Below the pieces are notes generated by a model. The model worked only from the letters and a program-made list of their open reading frames with translations, did not search any database and was not told where the DNA came from. Made by a program: the position numbers and the translations under genes. Positions 1-10,488 of a stretch of DNA of 64,000 nucleotides are shown piece by piece (position 1 is the first letter of the stretch; each line of letters opens with the position of its first letter). Source of the DNA: Gentiana macrophylla (taxonomy: Eukaryota; Streptophyta; Magnoliopsida; Gentianales; Gentianaceae); NCBI GenBank assembly GCA_026214975.1, contig CM047807.1:65761824-65825823 (forward strand), read 5' to 3'.

Positions 1-2530
1 AATCATGAAATAGTGACACTAGTTAGACGATAATTGGAACTGATAAACTAGTGGGAGGATTAATTTAAATGTTCATGATTTATCGTTTTTCGGATTGTAA
101 AGGAATTCTGAAAATCCTGATAAGACTACCTATTTTTCAAAATAACGAGTGGGAACGGGGAAGGTGACAACCGACCCCACGGCCTCTACTGTTGACACAA
201 GCACGTGAGAGAATGGTGACGCCTCGAGCCGCTTTGATTACGGCCCCATGTGGATGGCCTTCACTCCTATCAAAATTCAAGGCTTGGTCTCCGAAAGGAT
301 AGGATTTTGGGTACTCGTCGGTCATCGACCGACCACCTGTGGCATACTCGGGCGTGCTTTGAGATCTCGAAATAGTAGGTCACACTCACAAGGATATTTA
401 CGAAATATCTTCGCTGAAAAAGGAAGGTAATCAACAATTAAATGGAGATGTTTGATTCTTAATGGTTTGATTGTTGAGAGAAATTGTCTTAATTTAACTA
501 TCATTGTGTTGATACCAACCCTGCGGCGGCAACATGATGTGAGGTTAAATTCTTGGAATGGTAGGATAAACTGCATGCATGACATCACGTTTATAATACT
601 TAAAATAATTATTTGTTGTGGTGTATGGTTTGATTCAAATTTCTGTCGTAATTTATTTTTCAACTACATATCATCTCGAGGTATCTAAACTGCTAAACAC
701 GATAAATTGACTGATGACGACTTCGTAAAAGTGGCAAAGTTACAAGAACGTTGAACCTGTTAATCGAGAATGCAATTAATTTTCGGTAGAGGATTCTCCT
801 CTTGAGCCTTCAAACTTAAGTGACAAGAATATGACGGCCGTCACTTGTGTTGAACTAGAAACAAAACAAAATTAGTTCAAAGATGATGAGACTGATTAGG
901 TATCAATCTCACTAGACATCTCACAGTTCCCGAGTAGTGTCTACTCAAATGAACTGCTAGTTCACGGCCATTTCTTTTAAAAAAAGCCAGGAATGGGAAG
1001 GAAAATCTCTACGCATATAAGTCATCTATAACTAAATAAGTTAAAGGCTAAACAGAAATATTAATACAAGAAAGCGTTGGATAAGAAAAGTGATTTCGGA
1101 TCACTAGCCTATGAATCCTCGGAGACTTTCCTAACCGAGTAATTTGACTCGGAAGCTAAAGTTCTTTTGTAAAGAACAAGGTAGCTAGGCATTCATGATT
1201 AAAGAGTAGACAATGGGCAGTTATTTTAGCTGAGATAGTGAGAGTGATATAAGGAAAGAAATTTCGGATTGTAATCCTTAAATATCGTAGAATTTTAATT
1301 TCTGTTTTCCGATTCGTTGGAACAAATGGATTCACTTTCACATCGATAATATAGTTGCCTTAAAGAAAGTGAATGTGACATTTGTATACGGTTCTAAACT
1401 CGGAATTTTGTCTGATAAAGTCAGAACCACTAGGTAATGTTGAGAAGGTATATGTAACTCATAATAAACTATTAAGACGAATGATTTACATATTAAGATA
1501 AACGATTCTTCAACATCTATTAATTAGTGCATATATCCTAAAGACAAGATCTGAATACTGGCTAAGGGTGATGCATATTTCCCAGTCTAAGAACACTATC
1601 TCAAAGGAAAAATGACTAAGTAACTTTTCAGTTAGGAAAAGATAAGAGAGCTGGAGAAGTATCTCAACTTGTTCAAAATGTCCTTCGGGGTCTTATTAAG
1701 GATACAAGCAAGTGAGAGCTTTTGAGTGGTAGACAATTTGTCTAATAACTACTCGAAACGACGATTAGTTTATCTAAATATTTGGAGGAATCTCTGATAT
1801 TACCAGAAGAGAGTATTCCATGCTCTGATATAAGCTAAAGCACGTTTTTGGCACTGATCCTCGGCCTACCTCCGAGTGAAACGATTTCACTGAAAGGATA
1901 AACCATGTATTGCCTTTCATAGTTATTGATGTGCTACATTACACTGCTCAAATCAATTTAGATATTGGTTGCAAAATAACGGTTTACATTATTATGTAAT
2001 ACCGAGAAGTCTACCTTGAAGATGCCTATAAATTTGTGGATAAGGAGTGAATTAAATTCACCCCACTTCCACAAATAGAAACATTTAGCACTAGTGCTTG
2101 AAGGTAGGATTGGATATTTGCATACACGTTCAGATGGTGACTATTCATGAAATATTTTATTGTAATGAGTAAAGGTTGGTTATAAGATTCCTATGATCGG
2201 ATAATGACGGTTGTACTATCACATCCTTTCTCGGAGTATGTATATACAACAACCTTGGACCTTGAAGTACAGTTACTCAAGGAGTTATTATCTGATTTAA
2301 CTAAACCACATCCAACAATGGTTGTTGAAGGCTACACTGATAAATACTACTGCACCAGATCAGAATGTTGATCCACCCAAATGAAGTAGGAGTATGGTTT
2401 AACCACTGACCCGCTGTGATTATGCAGTCTTTATAGTCTGCTAGGGGTGATTGATCACATATGGTCTTCTTTGGAAGGGCTGTATAAGATTTTGATTATA
2501 AGAGGATGGTTTAAAACCATAAACCTATAA
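1..2530. other. Degenerate sequence without recognisable gene (probable 5' interior of element A)
   Basis: All six frames are broken into open stretches of at most about 113 codons, and none resembles a known protein. By position it should hold gag, protease and integrase of element A, since RT remnants follow at once, but I could not match any motif. No LTR, tRNA or other RNA gene was seen. Confidence 0.35.
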
Positions 2531-2882
2531 GTGGAGTTTTGGTACTCCATGTCTGTTCACACTCTTATAAAACCACCTGAGTATCTCAGGCCCAGTGGGA
2601 GTAATTGGATCTACATGGAAAAGAGTCGAATGAATAAGAAAGTTTATCTTTTAAAAAGTAAGTGGTCTAGGGGTAATTCTCTAAGAAGTAGAGAGTTACC
2701 AGGGGTGATGCCCTGAACTCTCTCGCCACTCAGCCTTGCTTGACTTCTAGGAAAGCAGAAAGGTCAATAGGGGTGATGCTCTGAATATTTTCTTGCGAAA
2801 CAACGGAGTCTGATCACATTCGGAACATAAGGGTTTTAGCTTAAATCCAATGGCAGATTGACTGCCTATGCTTATATCCATT
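2531..2882 (+). pseudogene. copia reverse transcriptase N-terminal remnant (element A)
   Basis: A short open stretch (61 codons from 2531) contains PPEYLRPSGSNWIYMEKSR. It aligns by eye with the conserved start of copia RT, best seen in element C as PPEGIVPIGCKWVFKRKT. PPE, the P..G..W core and the following basic residues are kept. The invariant Cys before the Lys-Trp pair is replaced by Ser, and the frame is lost after about 60 codons. The remnant is cut at 2882 by element B, and the rest of RT resumes at 9336. The match is weak but its place and strand fit. Confidence 0.4.
2878..2882. repeat. Target-site duplication, left copy (CCATT)
   Basis: The five bases CCATT directly before the TG of the left LTR of element B recur directly after the CA of its right LTR. 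A perfect 5-bp duplication is what LTR-retrotransposon integrase produces. It fixes both ends of B to the base. Confidence 0.92.
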
Positions 2883-3594
2883 TGACGATGCTGGATTTTG
2901 TCATGTATAATTTCGGGTCAATTTAATCTAGGGAAGATTGAATCAAGGAAGATTTTGGGGGTGATTTTAGATAGAGCCTAAAAGTCTATCTCAGGTTGCC
3001 TACATATCCTGTTGTGTTCTAGGAATCAAGTCACACGTAGTTCCTGGAATGGGGTATTTATAATGACAACACCTGCCCTAACCCTAAGGTTAAGTCGCCT
3101 TATGTTATTGTCTGATTTACCCTTTAATGGGCCTTAACCCTTGCCAAAGTTATCACCGCAATGCGCTGGACAGACACCGCGCGACTCGCTCTCACGATGT
3201 CGATATCGCCGACCTACAGTAATCGAGCCTGGGACTAATTGTCCTACACTGCTAGCTGGTGTGGACTGATCGTCCTACACTACTCGATAGTCGATCGTCG
3301 TAGCCTGGAGTCTACTAGATGGCCTTAGCCTCGAGCCTGGGCATCGACATGAATACCTTGACGTTTATTCAGATTATCGTGGACCAACTGTGAGGCCTGC
3401 GTGTTTAGAGTGGACTTTGTCCGCATCCCGAGCTTTCCGTCTTGCGGTATCGAGATGGGCCCATAGTCTCGGTTCTCTGATAATGTCGGTTGTCGATGTC
3501 TCATCTCGTAATTCGACCCTCAGGCTATCACTTACTCTTGTCTAGGAGGACTATCTCATGACGCCACGTGGAGGTGCGATATTCGGTATCGTCA
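2883..3594 (-). repeat. Element B 3' LTR (left copy)
   Basis: A 712-bp LTR, same length as its partner at 8624-9335, with TG...CA ends and a short inverted terminal repeat (TGACGAT/ATCGTCA). On the minus strand a TATAAATA box lies at 3062-3055. It reads away from the element interior, as a 3' LTR does. Confidence 0.9.
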
Positions 3595-3608
3595 TAAGCC
3601 CCTCAGAT
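3595..3608 (-). other. Element B polypurine tract (candidate)
   Basis: Read on the minus strand, ATCTGAGGGGCTTA lies directly before the left LTR. The GAGGGG core is the only purine run at the position where plus-strand priming should occur. It is short and ends in pyrimidines, so the call is modest. Confidence 0.45.
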
Positions 3609-5119
3609 CTATCTGAGCTCTTGAGGTCAGGTCTGATATGTCAAAGGTGTATCTCGGCCACTGTCATCCAATGCTTTGAATTTAAATCCGCCCAGCGGGA
3701 GTCCGAGTATGTCTGCTTTACAGACTTTTTTGCCTTAGCATTATCTATCCCTTGGACTTATAATGTGTGGCTAAGTTGACATCGACTTCGATGCCGTAGC
3801 TGTCGAAGGAATGATGAGATGTCCAACTTGGGATTGTCTTGGTTGAAATTGACTTCGATGCCGTAGCTGTCGAAGGAATGTATGAGATGTCTGCAGTTGG
3901 GACTGTCTCTGTCGAGGTCGACTTCTCTAAGGATCTGATTTGCCCTGATTTTGGCCGTTGGCCTTATTGGCCTTATTGAAAAATTGTTACATTTTTCCTC
4001 TTTCTTTTGTCTTTGATATAGACTATCTTTCCTTATTGTGGCCTTTGGCCTTATTGCTTTATCACTTTCTCTCATGTCGATGCATATATGTCGATATCTA
4101 CTCCCCAAGTATCATGAGACCCTTAGGTTTGGATCATATTTGTATTTTATTGGGCACGTTGTCCGATGTGCAGACTCTCCTTGTCTGCCTTGCAGATCTT
4201 TTTACTTTAGCAACCTTTGTCCCTTAGACTCGTTTTGCCTTGATGATGTCGACTGTCTTAGGTTGTAACGATAACGATGTCGACTGTCAACTTCTGAATT
4301 CGCCTCTTTGCAATGCTATAACTATTTGGCCCGTAAACATTACTAGGCTTCTTTTTTTTATATATATTTTTTTTATAAATGCTGAAATTTTAACCAGTAT
4401 TTGATGTCAAACACTTTTGTTGCATGTCGAGTCCCATTTCTTTGCTCGCTTTTTCATTTGCTCGTTTTTTCATGAGTATTCAATGTCGACTCGTTGTTGC
4501 CCCCGAAGTATAATGCAGATTCATCATCTTCGTTATACTTTCAGTAGTTCCGTTAGTCGATCATATGTAACATGTCTTCCATGCCTTAGCATTTTTTGGA
4601 CTTTTCTTTGTTGTCGCGTAGTAGAAGAGATGCCCCTGGCCGTCTCCTTTCGTTTGTCGAAATAGACGCCCTTTCGGCTGTCGATGTATATTTCCGGCTA
4701 CGATGTCCTAGTAATTACTGTCTAGAAAGACTGGTAATACGTAATTGTCGCTCCGATCTCGGTGTCGTGGTGTTTCTTTGTCGTTCATGACTCGACACAT
4801 GATCGCCGAGAGATTTGGACATGATCTCAACTTCGATGCCTTAGCTTTTTGGTTCCATGGAACATTTAGCTTTCTTGGGTCGTCGATCGAAATGATCATG
4901 TTGTCCGACCTCGATGCCCTAGTATATACTCTCCCTTACGAGTCAAATTACGTCGTTGTCGATTCCGACATCGATCATTGTGTTTTCGTCCCATTAGGAC
5001 TCGTCCACGTTGGCCGTCTACTGTTGGCGTCCGACTTACGGATCCTCATAGACCGTTGAGTAGATCCTTTGTGGAGTGGATCCTCGAGATACGCAAGATG
5101 CTAGCCAAAAAGTTGCAAT
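3600..5119. repeat. Element B interior: degenerate TCGATG-rich region with short duplications
   Basis: No gene is visible. The stretch is rich in GTCGATG, TCGACTT and GATGTCGA words. One clear duplication starts at 3784 and again at 3851 (67-bp step, core GACTTCGATGCCGTAGCTGT). The rest looks like a decayed tandem array in which the unit can no longer be defined by eye. Open frames here are short and look accidental. Confidence 0.45.
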
Positions 5120-5355
5120 AACCATGGGGATAGTTCCCGAAATAAGAAGGCTCGTCCCACCATGCTCGGCTAGGAGAGTTCCAAGATAAGATAGATCGAT
5201 CCCGGCATGGGGAGAGTTCCCAAAATAAGAAGGCTCATCCCGCCCCGCTCGGCTGGGAGAGTTCCAAAATAAGATAGTTCCAAGATGAGATGCCGAGTCG
5301 AACTCAGACTTATTAAAGATTCGCTCATCGGTGAGCTCCAAATATGATGCCTAGA
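5120..5355. repeat. Isolated units related to the 43-bp and 57-bp arrays
   Basis: Three or four GAGTTCC..AAATAAGA units resemble the 43-bp array at 6635, but with variant spacing. They are followed by one unit (GATGCCGAGTCGAACTCAGA, then TTATTAAAGATTCGCTCATC) matching the 57-bp array at 7236. The same two unit types stand in the same order about 2 kb further on, so this looks like a founder or a leftover copy of the larger arrays. Confidence 0.6.
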
Positions 5356-5569
5356 TTTATTTTGATTTAATCTTTGCCGTATTTTATCTCCTCTTCTTTT
5401 TGATGTCTAATCTTTCACGTGTCGATGTCTTTTAGCTATTTGCTTGTCGAGCCTCTGGCTCTGTTTGCTGCTTATCGATGACGTGTTGCCCCCCAAGTGT
5501 ATTATGAACCTCTGGTTCTTATTGCACTTGAGATCGACTGTGATCGACTTGCTTGCCTTAACCTTTTTG

Positions 5570-5995
5570 CCTCCTAGGCTTATTTGGTCTTAGGCTGAGC
5601 GTTTTAATCCGACTATGCGAACTGTCCCTGGTCTTGGCCTTCTTTGCCACTTAGGCTCGTTCGGCTATCGACTGGGGCAGGTGGCCCGACTATGCGAACC
5701 GTCCTTTGTCCAAGCCATTTTCGCCTACTAGGCTCATTTGGCTTTCGACTGGGACAGGTGGCCCGACTATGCGAACCGTCCTTTGTCCAGGCCTTTTTAG
5801 CCTCTTAGGCTCATTCGGCTTTCGACTGGGACAGGTGACCCGACTATGCGAACCGTCCTTTGCTTTGGCCTCGTTCGCCTCTTGGGCTCGTTTGGCTCTT
5901 AGCTGGGACATTTGGCCCGACCATGCGAACCATCTTTTTGCCTTTGCATTTTTTGCCTACTAGGCTTATTTTGCATTTGGCTGTACTGAGATGTC
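5570..5995. repeat. 77-bp tandem array (about 5 units), element B
   Basis: The word GACTATGCGAAC (GACCATGCGAAC in the last unit) begins at 5611, 5688, 5765, 5842 and 5919, an exact 77-bp step each time. Units share TTCGACTGGGACAGGTGGCC and CTAGGCTCATTTGGCTTTCG. The outer units are more diverged than the middle ones. The array is non-coding and AT/GC balanced. Confidence 0.9.
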
Positions 5996-6034
5996 CGACT
6001 TGCGGATTTCTCTACTCATTGTTGAATATTTTCC

Positions 6035-6111
6035 TAGGGTGTAGTCCTTTGGACTTAATTCCCTTGCGACGTTGCTTTATAGGGTGTAGTCCTTTGGACT
6101 TAATTCCCTTA
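6035..6111. repeat. 45-bp-step duplication in element B
   Basis: TAGGGTGTAGTCCTTTGGAC plus TTAATTCCCTT occurs at 6035 and again at 6080. Only two copies are present. Confidence 0.8.
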
Positions 6112-6634
6112 AGCCCCTCGGAATGTAGTATGAGTGCATGACTTATGGTACACTTGAATATGAGTCGACCTAGCTTTGTCTGCCTCATGGGCTTGACTTG
6201 GATATTTTGTCGGAGCTCGATTCGACTGTCGTGCCTCGTCAGGCTTATGAACTGGTCAAATTAAATAATTCCTTATTCGCCTGTCACACTTCGTGGTGCT
6301 TATGAACTGGTCGAATAAGGTATCCATCGTGGGATCTTTCATCTGCTTTGCATCGTGGCTTATTGGCAGGTTGGGAGTGATATAAGCACTGTCATTGACT
6401 TGGCTTTATTCACTATTTTATTCAGACTCCAACATGTTGAGGATTCGTAGTTGTGGTTGACTTTTGCTTGTTTTATCTTTTAATCACATGGACTTCTTTT
6501 GCTTTAAGGCTGGTCGAATTTTTTGCATAAGATCGCCTTCGAGCTCCGAATATTATGCCGAGGCGAGCTCGGTCTTATTAAAGATGCGCTCAAGTTGAGC
6601 TTCAAATGCGATACTGAGTCGAGCTCGGTCTTAG

Positions 6635-7232
6635 CTCGACCCGCCATGTTCGGTAGGTTGCGTTTGAAAATAAGATAGCTCGACCCGCCAGTTCGGTAGG
6701 TAGGGTGAGTTCCAAAATAATATAGCTTGACCCGCCAATTTGGTAGGGTGAGTTCCAAAATAAGATAGCTCGACCCACCGGTTCGGTAGGGTGAGTTCCA
6801 AAATAATATAGCTCGACCCGCCAATTTGGTAGGGTGAGTTCCAAAATAATATAGCTCGACCCGCCAATTTGGTAGGGTGAGTTCCAAAGTAATATAGCTC
6901 GACCCACCGGTTCGGTAGGGTGAGTTCCAAAATAATATAGCTCGACCCGCCAATTTGGTAGGGTGAGTTCCAAAGTAATATAGCTCGACCCACCGGTTCG
7001 GTAGGGTGAGTTCCAAAATAATATAGCTCGACCCGCCAATTTGGTAGGGTGAGTTCCAAAGTAATATAGCTCGACCCACCGGTTCGGTAGGGTGAGTTCC
7101 AAAATAATATAGCTCGACCCGCCAATTTGGTTGGGTGAGTTCCAAAGTAATATAGCTCGACCCACCGGTTCGGTAGGGTGAGTTCCAAAATAATATAGCT
7201 CGACCCACCAATTTGGTAGGGTGAGTTCTAAA
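6635..7232. repeat. 43-bp tandem array (about 14 units) with A/B alternation, element B
   Basis: CTCGACCC (CTTGACCC once) starts units at 6635, 6679, 6726 and then every 43 bp up to 7199. Two unit types occur: A with CCAATTTGG and B with CCGGTTCGG. From 6855 they strictly alternate A-B-A-B, giving an 86-bp higher-order unit. Because 43 is not a multiple of 3 and the unit lacks stops on the minus strand, all three minus frames stay open for 185-247 codons. These cycling peptides are products of the repeat and are not called as genes. Confidence 0.92.
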
Positions 7233-7606
7233 TATGATGCCGAGTCGAGCTCAGATTTATTAAAGATTTGCTCATCGGTGAGCTCCAAATATGATGCCGA
7301 GTCGAGCTCGGACTTATTAAAGATTTGCTCATCGGTAAGCTCCAAATATGATGCCGAGTCGAGCTCGGACTTATTAAAGATTTGCCCATCGGTGAGCTAC
7401 AAATATGATGCCGAGTCAAGCTCGGACTTATTAAAGATTTGCTCATCGGTGAGCTCCAAATATGATGCCGAGTCAAGCTCGGACTTATTAAAGATTTGCC
7501 AATCGGTGAGCTACAAATATGATGCTGAGTCGAGCTCGGACTTATTAATGATTTGCTCATCGGTGAGCTCCAAATATGATGTCGAGTCAAACTCAGATTT
7601 AGGGCA
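7228..7606. repeat. 57-bp tandem array (7 units), element B
   Basis: GATGCCGAG (with variants) begins at 7236, 7293, 7350, 7407, 7464, 7521 and 7578, an exact 57-bp step. As 57 is 3 x 19, each strand shows a long open frame of a 19-residue repeat (for example KYDAESSSDLLKIC on the + strand). Both strands are open, there is no upstream start context, and the element reads on the minus strand, so coding is unlikely. Confidence 0.9.
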
Positions 7607-7849
7607 AGACGAGTCCGTAGAGCTCGAATGCCAGTGCTCGATATCTCGAGTCTTTGTGGTGCAATGTGATTATGATAAAAAAACATTACACATATAATAA
7701 AGACTTACAAAGTATATAAGAATTTAATAACAATTGTAAGAACCTGGAGAGCTAAAGAGCTCGGCTCGCTCCTTGGAGCTCGAGAACTCGCTTCGTGGAT
7801 AGGTAGATACGGTACATTATTCGCAGCTTTCTGGGGCGCCACAGCAGTG
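7607..7849. other. Element B interior between arrays, no gene seen
   Basis: Short spacer with GAGCTCG-rich words (GAGCTCGGCTCGCTCCTTGG, then AGCTCGAGAACTCG) that resemble the edges of the 57-bp units. No motif was recognised. Confidence 0.4.
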
Positions 7850-8560
7850 TCTTTCCGGTGGCAATCAGACCTCGAAACGGATTCCAATCGACACGAAATT
7901 TGGAGGGATCGTTCTTCCCTCACTTTTGTTCGATGTGACCGGTGGGATTGTTTTATCGATGGCTCAATCTCCGGGAATAAGCCGCTGATCTGGCCGCTGC
8001 TGTCCAGAATCCTGCTTCGTTTTTGGTGCCTGCAGTAACTTCTTTGCCACGATCGAGAAATCAAACGCACTCCGATCAGCCTAAAATTTTGAGGTCTTGT
8101 TCGGTCCTCATAATTCTTGAATCTGACCGGTGGAAATATTGTTCCAACGGTTCAATTGTCGGGAATAGGTCGCCGACACATGCCTGCTCCCAATTTGGGT
8201 TCTGCTGCGTTTTTAGCGGCCGCAACTTCTTGGTGACGATCGGGCAATTAAAAGAACTCTGATCGGCCTGAAATTCAGAGGGCTTGTGTTTCTCTCCTTC
8301 TTCTTCAATTTGACCGGAAGAATTTTATTCCAACGGTTCAAACTCCATAAATTAGCCGCCGATCTCGCTGCGTTTTTGGGGATACACCAGCATCATTCCG
8401 ACAACGATCGGGTATCTAAACGGACTCCGATCGGTACGAAATTTGGAGGGTTTGTTCATCCCTCCTTCTTCTTCAATTTGAACGGTGGAATTCTTGTTCT
8501 AACGGTTAAAACTCCGGAAATAAGCCTCGGATCTGACTGCGTTTCTGGCATGTTTTTGCC
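7850..8560. repeat. About 187-bp degenerate tandem array (4 units) next to the PBS of element B
   Basis: The block ACTCCGATCGG..CGAAATTTGGAGG recurs with anchors at 7881, 8069, 8256 and 8424 (steps 188, 187 and 168). Each unit also holds a GACCGGTGGAA..TTGTTCCAACGG block and a CTGCGTTTTT block. In element orientation the array is in the untranslated leader directly after the PBS. The units are diverged, so it is older than the 43- and 57-bp arrays. Confidence 0.8.
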
Positions 8561-8604
8561 ATTAACTTGATCACCATCACTCCTTGATCCATCACCGATA
8601 GAAG

Positions 8605-8622
8605 ACCCTCCTTCTAGCGCCA
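8605..8622 (-). other. Element B primer binding site
   Basis: On the minus strand the LTR end is followed after one base by TGGCGCTAGAAGGAGGGT. A TGG start (pairing with tRNA CCA) and the GGCGC word are common in plant gypsy primer sites. I cannot name the tRNA with certainty. Confidence 0.65.
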
Positions 8623-8623
8623 A

Positions 8624-9335
8624 TGACGATGCTGAATTTTGTCATGTATAATTTTGGGTCAATTTAATCAAGGGATGATTGAATTAAGGATGATTTTGAG
8701 GGTGATTTTAGACTGAGCCTGAGAGTCTCTCTCAGGTTGCCTACGTATCCTGTTGTGTTCCAGGAATGAAGTCACACGTAGTTCCTGGAATGGGGTATTT
8801 ATAATGATAACACCTGCCCTAACCCTAAGGTTAAGTCGGCTTATGTTATTGTCTGATTTACCCTTTAATGGGCCTTAACCCTTGCCCAAGTTATCTCTGT
8901 TAATGGGCCTGGACAGCTGGTGCGGACTCTGTCTACGATGTCGATATCGCCGACCTACGGTAATCGAGCCTGGGACTCATTGTCCTACACTGCTAGCTGG
9001 TGCGGACTGATCGTCCTACACTGCTCGATAGTCGATCGTCGTAGCATGGAGTCTACTAGATGGCCTTAGCCTCAAGCCTGGGCATCGACATGAATACCTT
9101 GACGTTTATTCAGATTATTGGGGACCAACTGTGAGGCCTGTGTGTTTAGAGTGGACTTTGTCCGCATCCCGAGCTTTCCGTCTTGCGGTATCAAGATGGG
9201 CCCATCGTCTCGGTTCTCTGATCATGTCGGTTGTCGATGTCTCATCTCGTAATTCGACCCTCAGGCTATCACTTACTCTTGTCCAGGAGGACTATCTCGT
9301 GACGCCACGTGGAGGTGCGATATTCGGTATCGTCA
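8624..9335 (-). repeat. Element B 5' LTR (right copy)
   Basis: 712 bp, TG...CA, same ends as the copy at 2883-3594. It lies beside the PBS, so in element orientation it is the 5' LTR that would drive transcription. Differences from the other LTR are mostly substitutions, densest in the first 160 bp. Confidence 0.9.
8796..8803 (-). promoter_or_regulatory. TATA box in element B LTR
   Basis: TATAAATA on the minus strand, in ATCATTATAAATACCCCATT. It is kept in both LTRs (3055-3062 in the other) while nearby bases differ, which fits a core promoter. Confidence 0.55.
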
Positions 9336-9340
9336 CCATT
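9336..9340. repeat. Target-site duplication, right copy (CCATT)
   Basis: Identical to the five bases before the left LTR of element B. Confidence 0.92.
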
Positions 9341-9930
9341 GTTGGGTTAAAGAAAAACTCCAGGTCATTAAAAGTCATATGTTTGAAATGTGTGGGCTTG
9401 ACCAGAATAATGATGAGTCTTTGGTAGACTGGAGATCAATATTGGTAAAGTAGTAGACGTTAGTATTTATAAAGGATAACACTGCAACAGTTGAGAACAA
9501 CGTGAGTGTGTTATCTGAAGTCAAGAACTGATGTGCCAAAGCTTCTTTATGTCAAAGAAGTGGACTATATTCTTAGAATTTGATTCGGTCGAATTCATGT
9601 GAACAAGCTCTTTGGCAGTATCCCATTCATCTTATTGTTAAGATGATGATGCATTTTCGAATGCTAGATTCAATGAGAGGTTTTCTACCTAACCCCTCAC
9701 GGAATAATTCTCTTAGTCTTTGGATAATGGAAAGAAGGGATAGATTCTCTTTTGGATAGAGAAATTCAGGTTACTAAAAGTCAATAACAGTCGAATCAAG
9801 GATTCAGACATTGAGTAGCAGTATACTTCATCCTCAAGTACCTTCCGAGAACGAGGAGTAATATGCGTCTATATTTAGTTGCATACCTGAGTATTGTTGA
9901 CTAAACTGATTCTAACTTACGGTTAGATTA
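9336..9930 (+). pseudogene. copia reverse transcriptase C-terminal remnant (element A)
   Basis: Continues the RT split by element B. The reading VENNVSVLSEVK resembles the copia block after the catalytic YVDD (GNDVSMLQSVK type). About 130 bases on, FRMLDSMRGFLPN resembles the FSMENSKKGLLPM block that precedes RNase H in this copia group. Many stops and shifts are present, and the YVDD motif itself was not found. The order and spacing fit RT running into the RNase H remnant at 9945. Confidence 0.5.
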
Positions 9931-9944
9931 AGGATGATCGTCAA

Positions 9945-10260
9945 TTGATCTCGGGCTCGAGTGTTTTCTCAGTTATACAAACTATAGTCAAGAGCAATCC
10001 AAAGATCGCCAATTTGACTCTGTTAGTCGAATACATAGAAGCTTTTGGAGCAGCTAAAGAGGTAGTGTGGCTTGAGAAGTTCTTTGTTAGATCGGGAAGT
10101 GATCCAGGTCTCGGTGAGCCGATACCATTTTACTGTGAAAACAGTTGAGAGGTAGCTCATGAAAATGATCTTCGCAGTCACAAGAGGTCAAAAGCATACT
10201 GAGAGAGTGTACCACCTGATCATACAGACCGTGCAGCACCGACAACCTAGCTGATTAGTT
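9945..10260 (+). pseudogene. copia RNase H remnant (element A)
   Basis: The stretch VEYIEAFGAAKEVVWLEKFF, then GEPIPFYCENS, matches the copia RNase H core seen in element C as AEYIAASEAAKEAVWMKKFI and VPLYCDNNGA. The catalytic Glu of TEAEYIA is retained as VEYIEA. The last catalytic Asp of CDN has become Glu (CEN). A His/Lys/Arg-rich tail follows with a stop inside. About 67 codons are open; the rest is broken. Confidence 0.75.
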
Positions 10261-10415
10261 TACCAAGACGTGTGGCATCTAATGTCACTGATATGCGCTT
10301 GGCAGGTATGAAATTAAGAGAGATATGACTCATCTTCTTTAGAGCAAGTGAGAGAATGTTGTGGATAGAAAGAATAAGGGTGTGTTGCTCTAAAAAAATC
10401 ATTGCTTGTCTTTTT

Positions 10416-10488
10416 GGGCAAGTGGGAGATTTTTAGATGTAGTGCCCGAAAGACAATTGTTGCTTGTCCTTACGGGCAAGTGGGAGAT
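10416..10488 (+). other. Duplicated polypurine tract / LTR edge of element A
   Basis: GGGCAAGTGGGAGAT occurs at 10416-10430 and again at 10474-10488. Each copy is followed by a version of the LTR start (TTTAGATGTAGTGCCCGAAA; TGTTGGAAGTAGCGCCCGGA). The step is 58 bp. Only the second copy has a proper TGTTGG end. CAAGTGGGAGAT is a typical copia plus-strand primer, also found in element D. Confidence 0.7.

Larger units (their letters stand above)
2883..9335 (-). mobile_element. Element B: complete non-autonomous LTR retrotransposon (LARD-like), no gag-pol
   Basis: Bounded by two 712-bp direct repeats that start TGACGAT and end ATCGTCA when read on the minus strand, flanked by CCATT on both sides. 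On the minus strand the right-hand LTR is followed by TTGGCGCTAGAAGGAGGG, a tRNA-type primer site, and the left-hand LTR is preceded by a G-rich tract (GAGGGG), so the element reads right to left. The 5-kb interior has no gag, protease, integrase, RT or RNase H motif. Instead it holds tandem arrays with periods of about 187, 57, 43 and 77 bp. Such large coding-free elements are called LARDs and depend on proteins from another element; the PBS type points to a gypsy helper. LTRs differ by roughly 5% by eye, so it is not a very recent insertion. Confidence 0.88.

Noticed and set aside
3758..5059. Several 60-116-codon frames in the left interior of element B
   Set aside because: No motif, no consistent strand, and the sequence is TCGA-rich repeat DNA without stops by composition.
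6504..7345. Three overlapping minus-strand open frames of 185-247 codons
   Set aside because: They are readings of the 43-bp tandem array in all three frames. The unit has no stop on this strand and 43 is not divisible by 3, so the peptides cycle through the same words.
6635..7606. CRISPR-like array
   Set aside because: Units are head-to-tail with no unique spacers, inside an LTR element of a plant genome.
7221..7697. 158-codon + frame and 152-codon - frame
   Set aside because: Both arise from the 57-bp array. Both strands are open at once and neither has a family match.
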